Shown here: in pieces, positions 33,855-43,429 of the stretch
Position numbering within the stretch: position 1 is the first letter of the stretch
How the letters are laid out: the number at the start of each line of letters is the position of its first letter
Assembly (NCBI GenBank): GCA_023213395.1
Contig: CM041465.1
Location: 243,977,741-244,041,740 of the forward strand
Length of the DNA stretch: 64,000 bases
Source of the DNA: Cycas panzhihuaensis
Lineage: Eukaryota > Cycadophyta
Reading direction: 5' to 3'
The notes under the pieces: model-generated
Told to the model about the DNA's origin: nothing
Database searches by the model: none
What the model saw: the letters and a program-made list of their open reading frames with translations, nothing else
Translations under genes and position numbers: made by a program

Positions 33855-34908
33855 TGATCCAGGAGGATCTACCATATGTTTACAGGATGCGGAAAATGCT
33901 AGGCATTGGCATAACTAAAAGAGATATGGCCAAATGGTATCAAAATTCTATGAAATTTTGTTTAAAGGGATAATACACATCCCACTAGATGTGTACAAAA
34001 GGTGGGTTTCAGAAAATATCATTTGATTAGAGTTCAAGCCTTGTCTTTGCATAAAAATTAATCTCACAGCTAGCAGGAAAAAATAGAAAATATATATTAT
34101 AATTATATGACTAGAAACATGGCCAAATGACATCAAAATGAGCTAAAATTTTGAGGAAGCGGAGGAGACATGTGTTCCTATACGTGTACCAAATTTGAGC
34201 TAAATTGGAGTCCGTTAAGGTCAGTTACAAGCCACAACTTTTAAGAATTGCATGAAGGCCACTTGGACAGCAGAAAAACAGCAAATACATATTATTATTA
34301 AATGAATAAAAATGTAGTAAAATGACATCCAAATGAGCTGCAAATTTGAGGAAGCTGAGGAGACATGTGTTCCTATACATGTACCAAATTTGAGCCAAAT
34401 TGGAGTACGTTAAGATCTGTTACAAGCTGTAACTTTTTAAGAATTGTATGAAGGCCACTTGGACAACATGCATTCTGGTGGTTAGTGGTTATACTTGCAT
34501 GATTGCCACTTGTTAAACATGCAATTCAGGTTTCTTTCTATAAATTGAGCCATTCTACAGGTTGGAGAGGTGGTTCTTGGAGACTTGACTTGGGAAGCAT
34601 CCTTGGAGAGGCATTTGGAGGGTTGGAGTCCCCCTTATGGTATAATTGTAACATTTATTCCTTGTAATTTTACCATTCTTTTGCTAGTTGATTTCTCCAC
34701 CATTAAATGGAGATTTTCATGGTTTAATAAAAGTATTATTCCTCATACTTTTGAATCAATTCCAAGAATAAATTATTTGGTGTAGAATTTTCCTTTCATG
34801 GGCTCATTGTTGTTTTGATGTTATTGAGATTTCTACACTAACTCCTAGGATCTCAAGGAGAAAAGGTTGATAATTGACTTCTTCACCAACTAAGCTCTTT
34901 TGGGATCA
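33855..34908 (+). repeat. 5' LTR of gypsy G (1054 bp)
   Basis: TGATCCAGGAGG to TTTTGGGATCA. TATA box TATAAAT at 34539-34545; AATAAA at 34726-34731. Two internal copies of a block of about 150 bp (34118-34272 and 34313-34468, offset about 195) share AAATGACATC, ACATGTGTTCCTATAC, ACCAAATTTGAGC and GAAGGCCACTTGGACA. Confidence 0.93.
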
Positions 34909-34913
34909 TATTT

Positions 34914-34925
34914 TGGTATCAGAGC
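34914..34925 (+). other. Primer-binding site of gypsy G (initiator Met-tRNA)
   Basis: TGGTATCAGAGC, a perfect match to the usual plant Met-tRNA primer site, five bases after the LTR end. Confidence 0.93.
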
Positions 34926-34950
34926 CTCGATCTTTGTTGTAGGGACTTGA

Positions 34951-36128
34951 ATGGTACAAACAAGGAAAGGATACAAAGAGAAGGTGAAGACTTTCTTGTG
35001 TTGCAATCACCAAGAAGACAAAGAAAGAATCCAAGCACCATGGTGAAAAGAAGATGGAGAAATTAGATTTGAAAGGCTTGAGAAGAGCATTCGAAGCCTT
35101 GATGCAAATGATGACCCACCTTCTACCTCTAGTCAAAGGAAAAGGCAAAGAGAAAGAATTTGAAGGAGGATCCACATATGACCATGACCATGAAGAGGAA
35201 GAGGAGGAGACCTTAAAGCACTCTTTTTAAGAAAGCCGGTACTTCATCTCATCAACCCTTCAAGGTGGAGGCAAAGTTGGATATTCCAACTTATGATGGA
35301 GAGGTAAATGCTGAAAAGTTGGACCATTGGTTGGATCAACTTGAAACCTACTTCACGATCTATGCTTATAGTAATGCTCAAAAGCTTTCATTTGCTAGGC
35401 TCAAGATGTGTAAACATGCATTGACATGGTGGAATGCATATTTAAAGACTCATGATGTATCTTCTTTTTCATGGAGGGATTTTAAGAAAATAATAAAGAA
35501 GCAATTCTACCCCATAGGTCATGAGGAAGACCAATGGGTCACTTGGCAATATTTATGCCAAGGGAGAGGTGTAAGTGTCCAAGACTATACTTCTTTATTT
35601 TTAGGCATGGCATGCTACTTGGTATTAATATGGATGAACATGTCACTCTTATGAAATTCATTGGAGGATTACATGAATACATAAGGAAGGAACTAAGGCT
35701 TTTAAGGTTCAATCCATTGGAGAAGCAAGTAGGATGGCTATGGCAATAGAAAGTAAAAGTAAGAAATCTACATTCATGTATAAAGATTCTACTTTTACTT
35801 CTAATAAGTATGAAAAGAATCCTAAATTGCACTCATCAAAAAGGCAAGAAGGAAAGAAGAAAGAACTAATTTTGTTAAAAGTTCTAACTATTGTGAGCAT
35901 TGTGATATTAGTGGTCATATTACAACAAAGTGTTGGAAGTTGCATCCAGAACTAAAGCCGAAGCATATCAAGGATATGGAATTAAGAAAGAAGGAAAAAG
36001 GAAAGCACTACTTTACGAGGTGGAGATTCAAAGTGAAGGAGAAGAAGAGAAGGTCACTCTACTTACAAATTATGAAGATGATGCTACAAGGAGGAACTAT
36101 TTCACTTGAAGCTTCAAGTAGGAAATAG
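34951..36128 (+). pseudogene. Gypsy G gag (frameshifted)
   Basis: The probable start is ATG at 34951 (MVQTRKGY), 26 bases after the primer site. The gag fold is at 35265-35750: LDIPTYDGEVNAEKLDHWLD, then KLSFARLKMCKHALTWWNAY, then a frameshift near 35600 into GMLLGINMDEHVTLMKFIGG. A CX2CX4HX4C zinc knuckle (CEHCDISGHITTKC) lies at 35892-35933 in yet another frame. At least three frame changes and an early stop make the protein non-functional. Confidence 0.85.
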
Positions 36129-36428
36129 TATGATTGGTGCCATTATAGATCCGGAAGCCAAAAGAATTTGATCTCAGAAAGTTTGGTAAAGAGCATTGGT
36201 TTGGTAACTACTCCTCACCCTCATCCATATCCTCTTGGTTGGATCCATAAAGATGTGGAAATGCAAATATCAAAGCAATGTACACTTAAATTTTCCATCA
36301 CTAATGATTTTGTTGATGAGGTAATATGTGATGTGGTGCCAATGGATGTATGCCATGTTGTGCTTGGAAGTCCCTACTTGTGGGATCGAGATGCACTCTT
36401 CTATCGAAGGAGAGAAAGTATCGATTGA
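36129..36428 (+). pseudogene. Gypsy G aspartic protease (frameshift at active site)
   Basis: The sequence approaching the active site reads GAIID, with the aspartate codon at 36148-36150, and then loses frame. The downstream part ISESLVKSIGLVTTPHPHPY continues in the next frame. One base is missing right at the DSG motif. The later portion ends DVCHVVLGSPYLWDRDALF, the usual C-terminal half with the conserved LG turn. Confidence 0.8.
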
Positions 36429-36512
36429 TGAAGGATAACAAGGGCTTCATCATAAAGGCCACAAAGAAGCACTTGGATAAGATAGCATTAATTTCATTAC
36501 TCAAGAAAAAGG

Positions 36513-37427
36513 ATGATCAATGCATGTGGTAAATTTGTCATCTTAATGGTAAGGAGAAAAGAAGAGCCAAGAGATGAAGAAGGTCCTTCTACTCACACTC
36601 TTCTTATATCACCTAAACAAATGCAACAAATTGAGGAGTTAAAGACAAGGTATGATATTCTATTTCAACATGTTGATGGGCTTCCACCAAAGAGAAAGAT
36701 AGAGCATGAAATCACTCTTGTAGGAGATGCACCATTACCTAATGTTGCTTTGTATAGGCACTCCATTGTAGAAAATAATGAGATAAAGAGGCAAGTTGAG
36801 GAGTTGCTTGATCAAGGGGTCATAAGACCTTCATGTTCATCTTCTGGGTCACCAATTGTCTTGGTGCCTAAGAAGGATGGAGGATGGAGAATGTGTATAG
36901 ATTTTCGTGCTTTGAATAAAATTACAATTAAAAATCGCTACCCTTTGCCTCGTATAGATGATTTACTTGATCAAATTCAACATGCTTGTTATTTCACTAA
37001 ATTGGATTTAAAAAGTGGTTATCACCAAGTTAGGGTCAAGGAGGAGGACACATGGAAGACGGCCTTCAAAACAAAGCAAGGACTCTTTAAATGGATGGTT
37101 ATGCCTTTCGGATTATGTAATGCTCCTGCAACATTCATGAGGCTAATGAATGAAATATTAAGGCCTTACTTGGATAATTTTGTTGTTGTCTATCTCGATG
37201 ACATTTTGATTTTCGACAACATATGGGAGGAACATTTGCGACACATAGAAGAAGTTTTAAAGACTATGGCTAAGCATCATTTGAAGCTTAATGTGAAGAA
37301 GTGTGAATTTGGCAAGGAGAACTTGATCTTCTTAGGCTTTGTGGTTGGAGGAGGAAAGTTGAGCATTGATTCACTCAAGACTCAAGCCATCCTCAAATGG
37401 CCTAGCCAACAAACATCACAGAGGTGA
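36513..37427 (+). pseudogene. Gypsy G reverse transcriptase (longest intact block of the element)
   Basis: A 304-codon open stretch. It includes the linker (PPKRKIEHEITLVGDAPLPN), the RT N-terminus (QGVIRPSCSSSGSPIVLVPK), the first catalytic aspartate in YFTKLDLKSGYHQV, MPFGLCNAPATFMRLMNEIL, and the YLDD box with its two catalytic aspartates at 37191-37202. It ends in KKCEFGKENLIFLGFVVGGG before a frameshift near 37405, so the RNase H that should be fused to it is out of frame. All RT catalytic residues seen are intact. The first Met is not the true polyprotein start. Confidence 0.92.
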
Positions 37428-37960
37428 GAAGTTTTTAGGAGCTTGTCAATACTTGAGAAAGTTCATTCTTCATTTCTCACAGTTTGACACCTCTACCTGG
37501 ATTGACAAAATCTAGTAGAAAGTTTACTTGGGGTGCAAAGGAGGAAGAAGCCTTTCTCCTTTTAAAGAAGAAAATTTGTGAAGCACCGGTTTTAGCAATG
37601 CCAAATTTGCAAAAGGCCTTTTGAAGTAGAAGGCGATGCAAGTGGAAATGCGATGGGGCTGTCCTTATTCAAGATGGGAAGCCTATTGCATACCATTGAG
37701 TCTTCACCCCTCAAGTGAAGAACTACCCAACATATGATCGAGAAATGTTCGCACTTCATCAAGCATGCAAGCATTGGAGGTCATACTTACTCGGAAAAGA
37801 GGTTGTAATTCAGACTGGTCATAAGCCTCTTCAATTTTACAAACTCAAAGTAAATTACGACAAGCAAGACACATGAAGTGGATCGTTATTTACAACAATT
37901 CAATATTGTAATTAAGTATAAAAGGGATCTAATAACAAAATTGCGATATGTTATCTAGTC
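37428..37960 (+). pseudogene. Gypsy G RNase H (multiply frameshifted)
   Basis: Fragments in several frames match the Ty3/gypsy connection and RNase H region: FLGACQYLRKFILHFSQF, a KPIAYHS-like stretch near 37680, and NYPTYDREMFALHQACKHWR-like sequence near 37720-37780. Single-base losses separate them. Confidence 0.75.
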
Positions 37961-38009
37961 CACCTTATTCCACTTCTTCTTCTACTTTTGTTTGTAGTTC
38001 TCTTATGAG

Positions 38010-39065
38010 TTTGCAGGTGGAGCCAATGCATCATGAAGAGTACAAAGACTTGTACCATGAAGATGAAGCTTTGAAGGAAGAATTAGAGAACCTAGCGAAG
38101 GAAGACCTTCCCGGACTTGCTTGGAAGGATGGTGTACTTTTCAAAGGGGGCGACTCTATGTTCCATCAAAAGGAGACAAGATCAAGTGGCTTAGAGAAGC
38201 CCATACTTCTAAAGTAGCTGGTCACTTTGGTATAGAGAAGACTTTAGCAAACTTGAGAAGATATGTTGTATGGCCAAAAATGCAAAATGATGTTCAAAAA
38301 TATGTAAAAGGATGTGTAATGTGTAATACTTCTAAGCCTTCTTCTAGAAAATTAGGATTGTATACACCACTACCTATTCCCACTAGGCCTTAGGAAAGTA
38401 TCTCCATTGATTTTTTAGGGGGACTTCCCATGACTAGGAAGGGACATGATTATCTTTTTGTTGTTGTAGATAGGTTTAGTAAAATGATATGTCTAATACC
38501 TTGTAAGAAGACAATCACAGTGCAGAGCGGTGAGTTATTCTTGAGCATGTATGGAAGAATTTTGGCTTGCCTTCTTCCATCATTTCAGATCGGGACACTC
38601 GATTCCTTTCATCATTTTAGAAGTCACTATGGGAGATGATGGATACCAAATTGAAGAGGAGTACAAGTTTCCATCCTCAAACGGATGGACAAAGCGAAGT
38701 AGTGAATAGAACTTTGGTACATCTATTGAGGATACAATTCTAAGCATCCAAAGACTTGGGATGAATCATTGGCTTTTCTACAATTTGCTTTTAATAGAGC
38801 AATGCATGCATCACACTCTAAAGCACCTTTTGAAGTTTGTTTTGGATACTTACCTCAAAGTCCATTTGACTTAGAGTTTTCCATGCAAGCTAAGGAAGGA
38901 TTCGTCAAAGAGAAGGAGGAGCATGACAAGGCTTTAAGATACTTGGAGAAGATCCAGAGTCCACAAAGAAGTACATGATCAACTTCTAAGGACTCAACAA
39001 AAGTACAAGGAAAGACATGACAAGCATAGGCAAGAGTGTACTTTCCAAGAAGGAGATTTAGTATG
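38010..39065 (+). pseudogene. Gypsy G integrase (HHCC zinc finger and DDE core, frameshifted)
   Basis: The zinc-binding N-terminus is seen in KWLREAHTSKVAGHFGIEKT and GCVMCNTSKPSSRK (38160-38350). The catalytic triad can be located as D at 38409-38411 (SIDFLGGLP), D at 38588-38590 (SDRDTRF) and E at 38695-38697 (GQSEVVNRT), near the canonical D-D-35-E spacing. A TAG at 38391-38393 and further frame breaks split the domain. The later FAFNRAMHASHSKAPFEVCF matches the end of the core. Confidence 0.87.
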
Positions 39066-39072
39066 GTTATAC

Positions 39073-39471
39073 TTGAGCAAGGAGAGGTTAAAAGGAGAAG
39101 GTAAGAAACTCAAACCTATAAGGTATGAACCATTCAAGATTTTGAGAAAAGTAGGTGGCAATGCTTTCCAACTTGATCTTCCACCTTATATGCAAATATA
39201 TTCAGTAGTAAATGCTGAATACTTAAAACTCTTTGAGCCCTCCATGCTAGATGAGGAACAGGACCAGTTCACTTTACCTTCATTTGATGATTTGTATTTG
39301 GAAAGTGAGGAGCCTCTCAAGGAAGATTGTATCTTGGAGAGAAAATCTACCAAAACAAGACATAAGACACATGAATCTTTCAGGATTGGAGTAGCAGGGA
39401 AATTTCCTAGTAAGGCCAAGTGGTTTAGTAGGCAACAAGGAGAACAACACTTCCCCCATATCCAATTCTAA
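39073..39471 (+). pseudogene. Gypsy G integrase tail with chromodomain-like end
   Basis: Reads IRYEPFKILRKVGGNAFQLD, LPPYMQIYSVVNAEYLKLFE and, after an acidic linker, EDCILERKSTKT to FPSKAKWFSRQQGEQHFP. The first part is the GPY/F-type integrase tail. The last 50 or so residues resemble the variant chromodomain of some plant chromoviruses, where it is thought to steer insertion. The chromodomain call is by motif memory only. Confidence 0.65.
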
Positions 39472-39497
39472 GCCAAACAAGAGTTGGCTATTTTCCA

Positions 39498-39512
39498 AGG
39501 AAGGGGGAGCCA
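39498..39512 (+). other. Polypurine tract of gypsy G
   Basis: AAGGAAGGGGGAG followed by CC and then the 3' LTR start TGATCC (39513), the primer for plus-strand synthesis. Confidence 0.85.
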
Positions 39513-40566
39513 TGATCCAGGAGGATCTACCATATGTTCTGAGGATGCGGAAAATGCTAGGCATTGGCATAACTAAAAGAGATATGGCCAAATGGTATCA
39601 AAATTCTATGAAATTTTGTTTAAAGGGATAATACACATCCCACTAGATGTGTACAAAAGGTGGGGTTCAGAAAATATCATTTGATTAGAGTTCAAGCCTT
39701 GTCTTTGCATAAAAATTAATCCCACAGCTAGCAGAAAAAAACAGAAAATATATATTATCATTATATGACTAGAAACATGGCCAAATGACATCAAAATGAG
39801 CTAAAATTTTAAGGAAGTGGAGGAGACATGTGTTCCTATAGGTGTACCAAATTTGAGCTGAATTGGAGTCCGTTAAGGCTAGTTACAAGCCGCAACTTTT
39901 AAGAATTGCATGAAGGCCACTTGGACAGCAGAAAAACAGCAAATACATATTATTATTAAATGAATAAAAATGTAGTAAAATGAAATCCAAATGAGCTGAA
40001 AATTTGAGGAAGATGAGGGGACATGCGTTCCTATACATGTACCAAATTTGAGCCAAATTGGAGTACGTTAAGATCTGTTACAAGCTGCAACTTTTTAAGA
40101 ATTGTATGAAGGCCACTTGGACAACATGCATTCTGGTGGTTAGTGGTTATACTTGCATGATTGCCACTTGTTAAACATGCAATTCAGGTTTCTTTCTATA
40201 AATTGAGCCATTCTACAGGTTGTAGAGGTGGTTCTTAGAGACTTGACTTGGGAAGCATCCTTGGAGAGGCATTTGGAGGGTTGGAGTCCCCCTTATGGTA
40301 TAATTGTAACATTTATTCCTTGTAATTTTACCATTCTTTTGCTAGTTGATTTCTCCACCATTAAATGGAGATTTTCATGGTTTAATAAAAGTATTATTCC
40401 TCATACTTTTGGATCAATTCCAAGAATAAATTATTTGGTGTAGAATTTTCCTTTCATGGGCTCATTGTTGTTTTGATGTTATTGAGATTTCTACACTAAC
40501 TCCTAGGATCTCAAGGAGAAAAGGTTGATAATTGACTTCTTCACCAACTAAGCTCTTTTGGGATCA
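39513..40566 (+). repeat. 3' LTR of gypsy G (1054 bp)
   Basis: Same length as the 5' LTR, with about 24 substitutions by hand alignment. TATAAAT at 40197-40203. Ends GGATCA, followed by the ATATC duplication at 40567-40571. Confidence 0.93.
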
Positions 40567-40571
40567 ATATC

Positions 40572-40635
40572 TCATAAGTTAATTCTTCCTTTATATGTGC
40601 ATCATATATTTTGATATTACTCTATATTTCTCTTA
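40572..40635 (+). repeat. LTR C2, right part
   Basis: TCATAAGTTAATTC to TATTTCTCTTA continues the LTR interrupted at 33854 and matches the end of LTR C1. It is followed by TGGTATTAGAGT (40636-40647), a primer-site-like sequence, as LTR C1 is. Confidence 0.78.
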
Positions 40636-41151
40636 TGGTATTAGAGTAATTTTTAATAACTAATTCTTGTCAATGCATAGTGGTACTTGGTTTGTATAGT
40701 TTTATTTTTAAGCTCTTTGTCTTCTATATTAGGTTACAAATTAGTTTATAATAATTCCATATTCTCATTCACTCCCACATTACTCTAGTGACATACTCTT
40801 ATTAGTGATCATTATATTTCTTATTTGTAGTATAGTAAATTCTTATGCAACGACAATGAGGATATGGAGAACTACTTATTCACCTAAGAAGTTAAGGAAT
40901 GTCATTGGCCACATCTCTAGAAATTATCTATAGAGGTAATAAAGTATATATTCTATTAAACAAGATAAAATTGATGAATATGAGCTTGCATTTACTTCAT
41001 ACACTTTGGTAGGCTATCTTCTAAGTAGAATTCTTGATTAACTTCTCCTTAGATAATGTATATAATCTACTTAGTGTAAAATATATGCCAAGATCAAGTT
41101 GATCTAATGTTTAAATTAGAGGCAAATAATGTCTTTCTTTAAATTACCATA
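40636..41151 (+). other. Non-coding leader-like DNA after LTR C2
   Basis: Starts with a primer-site-like sequence and resembles the opening of the region after LTR C1 (TTATGCAACGA is shared, 40843 and 27642 regions). No coding frame was recognised. It ends at the 5' border of Tat LTR II. Confidence 0.45.
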
Positions 41152-43220
41152 TATTTCCCATCTACTAGGAATGGGCGTGGACATGTCAAGCTAGGTAAGT
41201 GTAGGTACGCTTCTATCCCTTGCCTTTATCATTTCAAGGAAAGGTAAATCAAAACATTTCTTTTGCATTTAATGGTTGATTGGTTCATTCAAGTGATTAT
41301 CTTGCATCTACTGCTTGATCATGCTGCATGATATTATCCTAGTCTATGACGATTTAGGGACATGGATCCCATGCCACTCCACAACCCTCCTACATATCTC
41401 CACATCATTCCAAGCATTGATCATCCCTTGTGATCTGTTCATAACTCTGTTGGTACACCCCCAACCTCTAGCATCTTGCCTAGGTGTGGTTGGTGTATTT
41501 TCATTCGTTTATTAGCTTTTTGGGAGCTTCATATCTTTGGTACCTCACCCGGCATAGGTCTTTTCAGTCATGTGACTGTCTCCAGCCACCTAGATAGAGT
41601 GTTATGCCCCCTTACGCCTAAAGTACCTCCCTTTTGGGCTTCTAACCTCTTCTTTCTTTTATTTTTACTTATGCTATTGCTGCACTGTAGTAAACATCAT
41701 GGTACCACTGCAAACTTCACGGTACCACAAAGTTTACCGTGGGGTGACTATCATACACTTTTCTTTTTTTAATCTTCTATGGAAAGTTTTGCATTTATTA
41801 TGAATTTGCCATGTGGCAGAGGCATATTTACAGCCCTAACCAAACCCTAATCACTCAATTAAGCTAGGTTTGGGTTTAAAAACCTAAAAACACCCTCATT
41901 TCTTCCTCTTCCACTGTCTCCAACCTCCTTTCTCACTCTCACATATGAGAGTGAGAAAGGAGGTTGGAGACAGTGGAAGAGGAAGAAATGACAGGTTTGT
42001 TGCAACCTGTCACCCATACATTGAGTCTTTATTGTACTATCTTTACTTGCTATATTTATGCTTGGGCAGCATGGAGGTTTGTGATCTTAGAGGGTTAGCC
42101 ATTCTGAGGCTAACCACCCATTTTTTCCCTTCTTGTCTTTTCTTGCATAAAGAGAAGCTAAAGGTTATTTTTTGAATGTAAAAGTCTCTTTTGGTTAGGG
42201 AAACTTGCTTTATTTTATTTTATATATTTCATATACACATACATCATGTACCCTAACAGCCTCGTGAGAAGGGAAAACATCACTTAATTGCAGGTCTCCT
42301 CTTCATTGCATGTGGAGAAGGAAGGAAGCACATCAACCCAAGTATATTCTTGCCCTTCTCTTCGATATTACCTTTGAGTCTTTTATATAGTTCTTTCCTT
42401 CTTTCTTTTCTGCTTTTTTTCTTTCAAACTTGGGGAAGGTAAGGAAGTCCCCCGGCATCACCACATCACGTAACTTGCATCCAAGAATAGTAAGAGGAAG
42501 GCAAACACAGCAAAGGGAAAGTGATCCTCCAACCGCATGACTTTCTAGGTATGCCGCTTATTCTCTTTTTGTCACTCACTCTCTTGCTTAAGTCTATTTA
42601 TCTACATGCATAACATATAAAGGGAAAAGAGGAAAAGAGAACTTGCATACATCAGTTGCACATACTTAATTTGCTCGCCCATTTGGAAAAGTGCATTAAG
42701 TAGAAGCCATCTTTATTTACATTCTTATTTCTTGCACATGCTTCCACCTAGGCTCGCATCCCTTGCATGTGCCTTATAACCTCACGACTAGTTCCTTACT
42801 TTCTTGCATTTAAAAACAAAGGAGAGTGAGGACATTATACTAGTGAGTAAAAGAGCATGCTTTTATTTGTGTTGTTCTTTCTTTTCTTTTTGAAGGAGCC
42901 CCCTTTATCCTATGTGAGGAGCCATCCCCTCACTTAACTTTACCTCCCTCCTTCGGCCATCCGAGGGTGAGAGGGCCTATCCCTTGAGGTTACTTGGGAA
43001 ACTAAGGATATCCCTCATTTCTTCCACCATCCAAGCCAAAGATGAGTTGCCCAAAAGGGAGTTGTGCACTATTTATGGGTTTTGAACCTACATTCTGATG
43101 CATGGAGGCCCTTTGCAGATGATCTCTTCCATTTGCCAAGTTGATCTTTGATTCTGAGACTCTTCGTTAATTGATCGAACCTCAAGCAAGTGTGGTTACT
43201 ACCCTATAGGTGTGATTCCA
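41152..43220 (+). repeat. 5' LTR of Tat II (2069 bp, internally deleted)
   Basis: Begins TATTTCCCATCTACTAGG (TG decayed to TA) and ends GTGATTCCA, one base before TGGTGACC. It is about 650 bp shorter than the solo LTR and LTR III. The missing part lies just after the hairpin at 41897-41990. Landmarks: iterated motifs at 41682-41742, telo-box AAACCCTAA at 41842-41850, TATA-like TTTAAAAA at 41875-41882, GTTAGCCATTCTGAGGC near 42095, GGAAGGTAAGGAAG near 42434. Confidence 0.75.
41897..41990. repeat. Perfect 45-bp inverted repeat (hairpin) in Tat LTR II
   Basis: Left arm 41897-41941 and right arm 41946-41990 are exact reverse complements, separated by CATA. A second small hairpin (GACAGGTT/AACCTGTC) follows at 41990-42011. 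The related minus-strand LTR at 56535-56579 has only one arm, differing at 3 of 45 positions. Confidence 0.93.
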
Positions 43221-43221
43221 C

Positions 43222-43233
43222 TGGTGACCATAC
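43222..43233 (+). other. Candidate primer-binding site of Tat II
   Basis: TGGTGACCATAC lies one base after the inferred LTR end and is conserved in element III at 59690-59701. The tRNA it would pair with was not identified. Confidence 0.4.
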
Positions 43234-43429
43234 TGGGGACCCGCTATTAAGGGATTAATCCTTTCCTATTGGTGTTACTTCTTTTTGGTAGCTCTCTTTA
43301 GTTTATTGGGTAGCCCCTAACGCTCCAACCACTTTATTTCTTCCTCTTTCTTCTAACCTATAGGTGGAAATTGTATGCGATGATTCTCACGTCACTTACA
43401 AGGTCTACCTCTGTTGTTGTAAAACTCTT

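Larger units (their letters stand above)
33855..40566 (+). mobile_element. Gypsy element G: structurally complete chromovirus-like Ty3/gypsy retrotransposon
   Basis: A 6712-bp insertion with every structural part: ATATC target duplications on both sides (33850-33854, 40567-40571), two 1054-bp LTRs (TGATCC...GGATCA), a Met-tRNA primer site, a polypurine tract, and gag, protease, RT, RNase H and integrase in Ty3/gypsy order. My hand alignment of the LTRs gives about 24 substitutions and no gaps (about 97.7% identity), so it is much younger than the Tat and copia copies. RT phrases (FTKLDLKSGYHQVRV, CNAPATFMRLMNE) and the C-terminal tail suggest a chromovirus. Frameshifts in gag, at the protease active site, after RT and in integrase mean it cannot move on its own. 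It inserted into LTR C2. Confidence 0.93.
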
